DNA of 64,000 bases from Atrichornis clamosus (lineage: Eukaryota > Chordata > Aves > Passeriformes > Menuridae), in the NCBI GenBank assembly GCA_013400975.1, contig WBMZ01014161.1:48501-112500 (forward strand). The letters are read 5' to 3'. How positions within the stretch are numbered: the stretch's first letter is position 1; each line of letters opens with the position of its first letter. Below are positions 14,101-64,000 of the stretch, in pieces. Made by a program: the position numbers and the translations under genes. The notes under the pieces are model-generated. The model saw only the letters and a list, made by a program, of their open reading frames with translations, was not told the origin of the DNA and made no database searches.

Positions 14101-14757
14101 CTCCCATATTCTGTGGAGTGCCTGAGGTAGAGCAGCTGTGTAATTAATGATAGTAAGGCTTTTTTCCAACACTAGTGATTCTCCAGCAGTGAGAAACTGA
14201 CAGGGAAATAATGGGGCTACTTGTTAACTCAGTGGGATTCCTATCTTTGCTGGAAAGGGTTGGAAAAATGGTAAATCAAGGACAGAAATTTCCATACTAG
14301 TAGTTCTACTTCATAAAATGTTGTGAAGATGATGGTGTAAATGATGATGATCACTTGCCATATAAAAGGAAATAAAACATTTTAATAAACTGTCCAGATG
14401 TCATAGTCCAAAAAAGATGTTTCAGTAATGTTTGTGTGTATACATAAACTGGCATTAATTTCTGTACTTTAACTGAAAGTGTTTGTGAGGAGATACAATA
14501 GATTTTGTCAGGTCAGCATATCTAACTGGGAAAAGAGAAAAGCCAAGTCCTTTAATAAGTATAAAATGAGAGCAGTACTCATCAAGGAAAAGCAGAGGTT
14601 GAGAAGATCTGCTCTGTGTTTAATTGTTTGTGCTAATCAATATTTGGGCCCCACCTCAAGTGTATGGGCAGAATGAGGAAGTGCCTACAGAACAGAACGA
14701 TGGGGGAATCTCTCTTTTCCTGTCCATGTGAGTATGTTAATTTTCAAGAATAACTTT

Positions 14758-17250
14758 TCTCCAAGCTCAAGAACAGTTGACCGTGACATGAAGGAAGTTG
14801 GGTAAAAAGAAAAAGAATCATAAGTGGATGATCAAGATGCTCCTGACAAAACTTGGGCATAGAAAAAGAAGCATACAGGAGGCAGAAGCAAGGATAGATG
14901 ACTGTAGAGGAATACAGAGACATCATCTAAGCATTCAGGGATCACGTAAGGAAAGCCAGAGCCTACAAGGAATCAAACCTGGTGAGGGATGTGAAGGGCA
15001 ACAAGAAAGCTTTCTACAAGTGTATCATCAACAAAAGGAAGAGGAAAGAACATGCAGGTCTGCTGCTAAATGAGGCAGATGACAAAATATGGAAAACACT
15101 GAGGTACTTAATACTAGCCTTATTCACCTTGGTCTTTAGTGGTAAAACTGGCCTTCAGGATTCCAAGAGATGAGTCAGCAAGTCTGGACCCAGGAAGACT
15201 TGCTCTCAATAGAAGGGAATCAAGTTTGGGAACACGTAAACAAAAGGGGTATCTACATCTATATCTGATGGGATATGTCAGTGAGTGCTGAGGGAGCTTG
15301 TCTGTGTCACTGTGAGACTGCTCTCAATTTTCCTAGAAAGGCCATGGTGATGGGGAAGGTTCCTGAGGCCTGCAAGAAAGCAAATATCCTTCTTGTCTTT
15401 AAGAAGGACAAGAAGGAGGGTCCACAGAACTATGGGCCAGCTTCACCTCCATCCTTGCAAAGGTGAAAGAAGCAAATTATCCTGGAAACTGTTTCCAGCA
15501 CATTCAGGGCAGGCAAGTCACTGGAAGTAATCACCGTGAATTTATGAAGGAGAAGTAATACGTAATGAACTTGATAGCTGTTTGGAACACAATGAGTAAC
15601 TTGGTGGAGGGACTGAAAGCCATGGGTACTGTCTGTGTTTACTTTTGTAAGGCTTTCCACACTGTCTCACATAACAAACTGATGAAATGCAGACTAGATA
15701 AGTGATCAGCGTGGTAGATTGAAAACTGGCTCACCCAGGCTCAGAGGATTGTGATCAGCATCTGTCATGGTCAAATCCCAGATGGCAACTAAGTACCACA
15801 GAGCCACTTGCTCACTATTCCTTTTCCCCTGGTGGAATGGGGAGAAGAATTAGGGGGGAAAAATTAGGGTAAAACCATGTGGGCTGAGATAAAAACTGTT
15901 TAATAAGTGAAATGAAACAAAACATACTAATACTAATGGTAATGTTAACAACAATAATAATAATTTTAATTAAAAAAGAGAGAAAGATAAAACCTGAGGA
16001 CGACAAGTGCTACACAATACCACTGCTCACGACCCACTAACCAGTCTCTGAGCAGTGATCAGCCCCTCCTGGCCAGCTCCTCTGTTTATATACTGGACAG
16101 GACTTTCTGTGGTATGGGTTATCCCTTTGGCCAGTTTGGGTCAGCTGTCCCAAGCTTGCTCTCTCCCTGAGACACTGAAAAGTCTTGGCTTAGGGTGAGC
16201 ACCACTCAGCAACACCTAAAACATTCGTGTGTTTACATTATTCCCATCCTAAATTCAAAGCGCAGCACTGTGCCAGGAAATGAACTCACTCCCAGCCAAA
16301 ACCAGGACATCATCATGAAGTCCAGCTGGAGGCCAGCCACTAGTGGTTGCCCCATGGATTGAGAGTGGGGCCAGTGCTCTTTAGCACCCTGGGTTAATGC
16401 CCTGTGTTAGGGGGTAGAGTGCACCCTCAGCAAGGGTGCAGAGAATACAAAACTGGGAAGAGACAGCACAGTTGTGCTGCTGTGCAGAGGGAGCTGAACA
16501 GACGCCAGGAGCCTCATGGTGTTCGACAGAGGCCAAGTCCTTTCTCTCTGGAGGAACACCCCAGTGCACCAGCATGGGCTGGAGGCTGGCAGGCTGGAAA
16601 GCAGCTTTGTTGGAAAGGCCCTGAGGGTCCTGGTACGGGAATTGAGCACAAGCCATCAAATGCAGCCAGTGGCATCCTGGGCTGCATGAAGCAGAGCATG
16701 GCCACCAAGTTGGGGAGGTGATCTTTCCTCTCTGCTGAGCCTTAGTGAGATGCACGTGCAGTTCTGGGTCCAGTTCTGGGCTCCTGAGTAGAATAAAGCA
16801 GGGAGATACTGGAGCAAGTCCAGTGAAGGGCCATGAGGCTCCTTAAGGGCTTGGAACATCTCTCATTACAAGGAGTTGGTGGCTGGGAGAGCTGGGATTG
16901 TTCAGCCTGGAGAAGAGAAGGCTCAGGGACGTCTTACCCAGCTGTACAAGTAGAGCCAGAGTCCTCTTGGTGCTGCCTAGTGAAAGAAGGAGAGGCAGCA
17001 GGCACAAGTAGAAAACACAAAATTCCTTTAAAACACATGAAAATGTATTTGTTTATTTAATTATGGAGGTGATTGAACAGTGAGTAAGGTGGCCCAGAGA
17101 GTTTGTGGGGCTTCTGTCCTTGGAGGCACTCAAAACCCAATTGGATATCATTCTCAGAAGCCTGCTCTAGATGCCCCTTCCTTGAGCAGAGGGTTGGACT
17201 GGATGATCTCCAGAGATAGTCTCTGAGATGAGGGATCTCCAGAATCATCT
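14758..17250 (+). mobile_element. CR1 LINE, ORF2 reverse-transcriptase part, degenerate and interrupted by an LTR
   Basis: Translation in shifting + frames gives known CR1 ORF2 segments: EEYRDII then AFRDHVRKARA near 14.91 kb, RDVKGNKKAFYKC near 14.99 kb, a KKANILLVFKKDKKEGPQNY stretch near 15.4 kb (the FKKG/NYRP part of the RT), SSWRPATSG near 16.32 kb, and KGLEHLS with a LFSLE-like region near 16.85 kb. Stops and frameshifts are frequent, so it is dead. The 3' end near 17.2 kb keeps ggatgatctccagaga but not the usual terminal repeat. It starts inside ORF2, as is usual for 5'-truncated CR1. A solo LTR (15763-16309) is inserted within it. The outer limits are approximate. Confidence 0.88.
15763..16309 (-). 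mobile_element. Solo LTR of an avian ERVL-like endogenous retrovirus, nested in CR1
   Basis: The 547-bp element starts TG and ends CA on either strand. Read on the - strand it begins tgtcctggttttggctggga, the start of a family I recall as very common in birds, and contains a TATA-type box (tatataaa; reverse complement near 16084-16092). There is no internal retroviral sequence, so it is a solo LTR left by recombination. Flanking 5-mers are gcatc (15758-15762) and tcatc (16310-16314), four of five matching, which fits the 5-bp duplication of ERVL-type integration. The family name is from memory. Confidence 0.85.
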
Positions 17251-18349
17251 TTTTTGTGCAAACATTGGACAAACTGGTTTAGTTTTAAAACATCCAGTCT
17301 CAAATATGGCTTTCTATTTGGAGTCAGGAGGGTTTTTTTCATAAAAGCACGTATCATACAAAATAAATTATAAGCTTTATTATTGTTAACAGCATTCAGG
17401 GAGTCCGTAGGGAGAGTATTAAATTTGGTTAGATGAATCATCTCTATAAAATGTCTGTCAAGGTAAATTTAATCTTTGTGTGTTGCACAACACCTTTACT
17501 CAATTTGTTTCAGAAAAATACTGTTTTCTGTTAAAGTGCTTAAATTATTGAAAATATTTGTATCAAATGAAAAAAAATGTTTGCATCAAGTGAAATTTTG
17601 TAAGTTTCAGTGGAAGGCACATCAGTCAGATGCCCATAGCAATGATCACAATTCAGACGTTTGCTTGGCTGTTTGTGTGACACACTTGGAGGTACAGTAG
17701 TTCATCAGTATTCCCTTTTGCCAAGAGACCTAAGTTTATTTATGGATAAAGAAATACCTGGTTTACAAAACTGCATAGATTCCATCATTAGCAAAGAGGA
17801 TTGGAATTACTTAATGTTGTTTTATCAGTTTGGATCTATCTTTCATATATTCCCTATACAGTAGTTGTGGCACAGGGTATTCGTCAGGAGGGTTTGAAGT
17901 TATTAATGTCTGTTGAATTAGTTACTGTATGTGGGTTTCAGTAATTTTCTGGTAGTCTGATGTTCCCTGTCCTTCCTTGGGTGTCAAGAATCTTTTTTTT
18001 TAAAGATGGTGCTGGAAAGCCACTTGAGGGACGACAAGGATCCCACTTCAGCTTGTTCACACAGGTCTTGCCACGTGTGTTGTAGTCCCTGAGCAAAAAT
18101 GGGGGGACAGAAGTGTTTTGGTGGGACAGCTGTGTTCCCAAGAAGTTGAAAGAGTCGTTTTCATTCAGAGGGGAGCTATGGGGAATGTGCAGATGCAGCA
18201 CTAGTGGGAAATTGCAAAGGGTATGGACAAGAGCACTGTCATTCCTAAAGAGATGAACAGCATGGCCAAAAGAGTATAGTAATTTCAGAGACAGGTACCA
18301 CTTACAAGGCAAAAAAAATTCCCACCTCTGTAGATGGTGTGGAATTTTT

Positions 18350-18376
18350 GTTTATTTGATTTTTTATCAAATAAAC
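18350..18376. repeat. 11-bp perfect inverted repeat, 5-T loop
   Basis: gtttatttgat at 18350-18360 and atcaaataaac at 18366-18376 are exact reverse complements around ttttt. The AT-rich hairpin is too short for a microRNA precursor. Confidence 0.75.
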
Positions 18377-19671
18377 TTCTTGCTTAACTTCTATTTAGAA
18401 TTTTTCTTTGACGGGAAAAAGAGAGTAGTTTTTATGAATTAAGAAAGATGGACTTGCCGATTTTGTCCTGGACGTAGTAGGTGTATTTTGGCCATATTTA
18501 GTCTCTGAAAAGATTTTAAAGAAAACGAGAAATTGCTTTGTACCTTTTTCCCAAGATATTACATATAACAGAATATACTTGTCACAGAAATAATGACTTT
18601 CATATATTTTATATATTAACTGCTTTCACATGGCTGATGGGATGCAGACACGCATCCAGTAACAAATTTTTGGCTATTGTGATTATTGCTCAAGAAGTAG
18701 AGGCATGCAAGCATGTTAGAGATACCTGTATTTAAAGATCCTGTATAAACCTAATGATTTTTCAGGTACTATAATATTGCTTTAAGACCTTTAATAAAAA
18801 AAAGCCAATGATATTAATTTGCAATACACACCTTACAGGGCTCTTAGTATTTTTGCAGGTGATGAGAACTCAAAAAAACATGTAGATAGGTAGCTCTCCT
18901 GTCCATGTTTATACAAATCTAAACAAATTTTATTTGAATCCTCCCCTCTTCCTCCTGAACATGTATAATCCCTGTGCTAGAGCTTGTCAGCTCCCAAAGG
19001 CACGGAGCTGTTTATGTGCAGGAGCCCAAGTGGAATTTTGTATGGTGTGGATGTTCTCCAGGGAGCTGTTACTATGTACTGAGTAGGGTCAGGAAGGAGG
19101 ATTAGGCACCACACTGTCAAAACTTCATCTTCTTCTCTTTTTTTCAGTAAAGAAATAAACATAATCACACGTTTGAACACAAAAATTACTCTTTTGCTTT
19201 GAACAGGTGGCCAGGAGGCCCTGTGACCACAGGATGTGACATAAACCGTAAACCCTTGTTTTCCTGGTTAGGTTTTCTGAGGAGCAGTGGCCCCCTGCCC
19301 ACGTGTGTCTTGTGCAGCCTGGTGTGACGTGGGCTGGGCTCCGTGTTCCACTGGCACTGGGGCAGCTCAGGAGGGGACAGTCAGACCCTGCTGGAAGCAA
19401 TTCTAATATGTCATCAAAGACCTTTTGGTTCCTGGCAGTAGTAAGGAAGTGAAAAGCAGTCACTGATCTCTCATAAGGGGGCTGAACTTCATCTTTTTTC
19501 CATAATTTTTGTTCAGACTTTGACTAACCGACTACATGGGGACTTTGTTTCTCCTATTTTATTTCATAGGATGGTGGGATACACTCTGATTTCTGTCTAA
19601 ATACGTTCAACTTTCTAATGAAATGAAAAGATTATCTTACCTACATCTGGCCCTTCTCCTTAGTCACAAAC

Positions 19672-19951
19672 AGTCACAGAATAGTCAGGGTTGAAGGGAC
19701 CCTCTGGAGAGTATCCAGTCCAACCTCCCTGCCAAGGCTGGGTCACCTGATGCAGGTGGCACAGGAATGTGTCCAGGTGGGTTTGGAATGTCTCCAGAGA
19801 GGGAGACTCCATGCCCTCCCTGGGCAGCTGTTCCAGAGCTCTGCCACCCTCAACGTAAAGAAATTATTCCTGGTTTTAAGTTGAAATGTCTCATGTTTTA
19901 CTTTATGTCCCTTAATCCTTGTCCTATTGCTGGGCACCATCCTCTTGCCAG
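19672..19951 (-). mobile_element. CR1 LINE 3' fragment, antisense
   Basis: The + strand begins cacagaatagtcagggttga followed by gaagggaccctctggag and ccagtccaacctccc, the reverse complement of a CR1 3' end. On the - strand it encodes the C-terminal end of ORF2: SNRTRIKGHKVKH, NNFFTLRVAELW and SLPLWRHSK. It is 5'-truncated and lies opposite to the gene's direction. Confidence 0.9.
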
Positions 19952-21825
19952 ATACCTCCCAGGCAAGTGATATTTGTGTGTATGGATTGAAGAAATGCTG
20001 TATTTGCCTACATGTGTCACTGGTGAGGGACCTGCATGAAGAGGCTGACCAGAGGCTGTGATGTTATTTCATGTTTTTAACAGATGTTGTTTTCTCTCAA
20101 GTCAAGTGTTTGTGTGTGACTTAGGAGGCTTCAGTAACGTTTGAGAAGTCACTGTAAGTTTGATGTACATTTTGGTGGGAGCAGTATAGGCTTAAAGAGC
20201 TTTTCTTTATGTAACAGTCTTCTACTTTTGTTAATGCTGTTGTTTATGGGGGGCTACAAGTGAACTTGCCTGGGAAACTGATCCGTTAAAAAATCCTTTT
20301 AACCTGGATATTAATAACTCAGATGACTTCTGGCATCCAGTTGGCTGTAGTACTCTAAAAATTACTGTGTCAGCGTAAATGAGAGACAGCGTTAGGGAAT
20401 GTTTCTGAATCAGCAGTACTGTGGAACTATGGCAGAAACTCTTCCTATTCATTTTTAAATTGCAAGGTCCTGGCTGGATGCTGCCCTGAGCCTGTTCTGA
20501 GTCTTCAACGTCTTTTTCTACTCTGACTCTGTAGAAGTACCCATTGAACAGATTTGCATTTGCAGGCATAACTAACTTCTAAGTTAATTCTTGTCTTTAT
20601 AAAACACAAATTTGGAGTCTGTCACAGGGTCTCAACTGTGTGTGGCAGATAAGGGTGTTACTGGTGAAAAACATCTGGACCCAGATGTGGTAGCCACACA
20701 TCTGTACAGTGAGTCCAAGATGGCTGTTTGCAATCTGAATGTGGGGGTGGCCACTTGTTACCCAGGGCAGGTGCATTTTTCTGCCCTGTGTGTGTAGATA
20801 AGTGTCACTGCTGGGCTGGGCTGGGGTCTTTGACACGCTGGCTGCACCCTTGAAAGGTGGATGGAAAGGTTTTGTGTGGGCTTGGCCTGAAATGCCTCAA
20901 GAACAGAACACGTGGAATGCTGGGGATCTGTTTCCAGCTGCTGCTTCAAAGAGCCTCTAAACCAGTTATTTGAGTTTCTATAGAAGGCCTGTGAGATGGG
21001 TGGAGTCTTTCTCATTGGTTAATTTTTTTTTCCTTCATTGCTTAAAACAAACAAGACCAAAATTTCTTCCACGTTCTTATTCATATCAGTTACATAAAAA
21101 GGTACATACAGATCTATTTTTGCCTTCTGAGTTACCTGTTGACAAAATGTGTATATCACACTATTTTAGAAAACAGAATTGAAATGTTGCTCAGCATTAA
21201 ATAGTGCATGTAAGTAGCAGAATGCTCAATATCAACTTGACAATTTCCTTAAATTGCATAAGCATGGAAAATGGAAAGAGGTATTTGAGCCATCTAGTGG
21301 TTGGTATGAAACATTTTAACACTTTCTGATAGTTCATAGAAAATGTGAATTATGTCAGCTTGGAAATAGCATTTCTAATTTGTCTGCTTTTTGATAGTAT
21401 GGCTGTACAATGAAAAAAACCCAAACATCCAATTTCAAATTTGAGGCACAATCTGTTTTGATTTGTAGCTTTTTTTCCACATAAAATTTTAGTGAAATGA
21501 GAGATCTGATAATTAAATTAGAACATAATAGCCAAAGAATGTATTTTGCTAGCATGAGATCTTCACAGATTCTGAGGGTTCTTAAGAATTTCAAGGAAAG
21601 GATTGTAATAAGAGAATTTTATTTTCTGCTTCTCACTGAAAAATGTTTGGAGGAAAAAAATAGGGCTTAAATTCTGTCTCAACAGCTATTTTTAGCAGGG
21701 ACTAAATCACAGGAGTAATCTTTACTGGAACACATGGAATGGATATTCTTTGTGAGAAACGTGTCAAAAGTGACAGAGGAAACTGAAAACAGATTTCTTA
21801 AGGTGGGGTGTGTTCCTGGTAAACA

Positions 21826-21862
21826 GAGTCACAGAATCTTAGGATGTTAAGAAAAAGGACTT
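21826..21862 (-). mobile_element. Possible short CR1 3'-end trace
   Basis: The bases agtcacagaatcttaggatg resemble the reverse complement of a CR1 tail. The match fades after about 35 bases, so this is a weak call. Confidence 0.35.
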
Positions 21863-24431
21863 CTGTAGATGAAGATTTTGTGTAATGATCACCCGTGGTC
21901 CTGAGATGCATGGAGCTGTGGTAGCCTTTCATGTTCGCTGTTGCCTGTAGGAACTTGACTGGATGTTGAACTTGATGGTATTCTGCAAACGTAATGAACT
22001 TCATGTCTACCTTGCATGGAATTATTTGTGGGAAAGTACTGCCATCCATTGGAACACTGGGATGTCCTCCAGTCCGTGTGAAAGTCCTGTCCATGTTCAA
22101 ATGCAGTTTAAAAGATACTTTAAAATCTTAGTTTATTAGATATGTCTTAATATTATCACCAAGCAGTAGTAATGGTGATGGTCAGAGCTATAATGTTTCA
22201 GAACAGAGGAATTCATGATCTGTACTAACATTTCAGAATTTGCACCTTTACGTTTCAAGTGAAGTATTTACATCTTGCCCTGTTTTTTGTTGAGAAGACA
22301 GTGGCAACTTAACACATTTTTAAGGTCAGTCTCGAAAGACCAAGGCTAAAGGAGAATATAAGGCCAAAGGAGATGGAGAGAAAAATGGGAAAACCAGACA
22401 CAGAACAAAGGACAGAACAGTGATGGTTTATTTGTATTTTAGTGGTGTGAGGACCATCTGAAAGCTTTATGTGAACTTGATATATAAATTACGTTTTGAC
22501 AAATCACCTCCATCTTGGTTCTGTTCTGCCTTGAAAGTTGGTTATTATTAACTCTTGGGATCAAAATATCAGGGAGATTATTCTGAATCTCTGACTTGCT
22601 TGGACTGTGAATTCTAATGGGTTTCATAAGAGGAAATGAAGTTCTTCACAAATTTAAGAGGTTTTAGTCATGTGGCATATTTTTGTTTGAATTTTGCAGT
22701 GTGTTAATGAAGGATTTTTGTGATCACTATTATTCTCAATCATTACGATGATCTAGACTTGACTGAGATTGGGGATACCAGAGGGGACACTGGACAATTT
22801 TGTTAAGCTCTGTCCTGCAAATGAGCTGATCTGAACACAGTAAAGACTCCTGGGGTATTTTGTAGGCTGCCCTGCTGCACATGTGAAAATCTTTCTATCT
22901 TACTGCTTCGTTTAAAGTGACTTTTCAATCAGGGCACGTTACGTGTGCTCAGCTTTTGAGCTTGCCTTCTTCCTGGTCTTCCTGCTGCCAGAGCACACTC
23001 GGAAAGCGGAAAAAACATAGGGCGCGGAATTGGAGATCTTTTATCTTTATGATGTCCGTGTTGTGCTTTAGTTCAATTGTACAGGAATGTGGTTTTATGG
23101 TAGTATTAAAGTGTCCTATTGTTTATGCACTTCCCCCTCCACTCCCCACACACTGTTAACATCTTCCAGTGCTCTGATTGCCGTAGTTTCTGGTCATCCC
23201 ACAGCATTTTCTTGGAAGCTGTCCATTGCTGAAGCTATGATCCAGCTGTATTCATGAAAGGATCTTTGACATCTCCCCTGGTTTTAATTTGCATTTAGAA
23301 GATGCAAATAAGGGATAATGAAATTGTCATATTAGGTCCTGTTTCTCATGAATGCTGCTCTCTGAATTGACTTCTGGTTACCAGTTATTCTGTAGGAGAA
23401 ATTTGATTATAACTTTTCGATTATAACTTTTATATTTAGATTGGATTTAAGGCATAATTAGGATTCCTTTTGGGGAACTCCTTAGAAATTTGACTTGTTA
23501 AAGAATTGCGTGCAAGTGGAAGAGTGATTATCCTGAAGTATGTTCTCTGACAATGGAAATTCCAATTCTTGTCCATGTGCCAGAGCTTTGGGATGTATAC
23601 CTGCTGTCTCAGAATCAGGATTATATATAAGAAAAGCCTAAAAATGTGTCATAAGGCAGCATATACAATGTCTCCTGTAAATAATGGAGTAGCTCTATTA
23701 GATAGAAAACAAATGTGCTATGGCATTACTTTGCAAAAGAAAAAGCAATTTGTTTATTTTTCCTAATTTAGGAAATCTGTAATAATTATTTGTAGAACTA
23801 GATAAACATTCGTTAAACATCATAAGTAATTTCACTTTAGAAGTAAATCACAGTTTATGTGAAAAGAAAATGAAGGGGAAATGGGTTTCCAGAAGGCAAA
23901 TAGTTTTTTAGTTTTCATTTGTTTTTTTCCTTCCACAGAATAGGGGAATAGGAAATAGAAATTGGATTAATGATGAAGAAGTATGATTGTCATAGGTTTG
24001 AAGCTGATGTTCGGTATTTTTTGGTATTCCAAAAAGTCAAATCTCCTTAAGCATATTTTCAGATTCATTTAATTAATGTTCTACATTAGACACTGAAATT
24101 AGAGTGTGTAGCTTTGTTTACTTTTTTGTGAGTATAAATTATTGTGACTATGAAATGTTGTTTGGTCATAAATTATTTTTTTATTACATTAAATTGCCAA
24201 AGATTTCTACTCCATCATTTTCTTCCCTTCTGTAGTACAAGTAGAACAGAGCACATCAGTTTCTCTGATGTAAAAGTGCTTGAATATTATTGTTACTCTT
24301 CCTCAAAAAATACCCCCTTTTCTTTTGCCATCATGGAGAACCACTTCTTTTTTTTTAATGTTTACCTATCTTTTCGTTCCTTCTTTTTTGTTCTTCCTAT
24401 TCAAGTCGAATTTTAAATATATTTATCTTAA

Positions 24432-64000
<39,569 letters not shown>

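Noticed and set aside
14798..15466. Lys-rich short frames that look like small genes
   Set aside because: They are frameshifted pieces of CR1 ORF2.
16381..16755. Overlapping frames on both strands, up to 124 codons
   Set aside because: They lie within the CR1 body after the LTR and are out of the ORF2 frame or degenerate.

Overview
The window is vertebrate nuclear DNA, most likely from a bird. It is AT-rich and intron-dominated. It carries several CR1 LINE fragments with avian-type 3' ends and one LTR that begins and ends like the common avian ERVL-type LTRs. I saw no bacterial, plasmid or phage features.

One gene is well supported: KDM6A (UTX), a histone H3K27 demethylase and subunit of the KMT2C/KMT2D (COMPASS-like) complexes, on the + strand. 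Thirteen internal exons lie between 24516 and 63642. Every junction has AG/GT signals and the phases join exactly, giving 1698 coding bases (566 codons) without a stop. They encode most of the TPR region and the first part of the low-complexity linker, roughly residues 129-694 by comparison with my memory of the human long isoform. The start codon, first exons, rest of the linker, JmjC domain and zinc-binding region lie outside the window.

Layout: 1-24515 contains no exon I can recognise and reads as the preceding intron. It holds a CR1 (about 14758-17250) split by a 547-bp solo LTR, plus a CR1 3' end on the - strand near 19.7-19.95 kb. From 24516 to 50296 five short exons are separated by introns of about 2.8-10.9 kb, which hold a well-preserved CR1 3' end (38785-39470) and smaller CR1 pieces near 41.0 and 48.4 kb. 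From 55146 to 63642 eight exons are packed more closely. They include the optional 52-codon exon (59727-59882) with a KRKR basic motif, known as an alternatively spliced exon in mammals.

I found no undescribed multi-gene system. The points most worth checking are the nested LTR-in-CR1 insertion with a readable target site, the conserved optional exon, the exon-phase blocks in the TPR region, two CpG-rich intronic patches and several G-quadruplex-type tracts.
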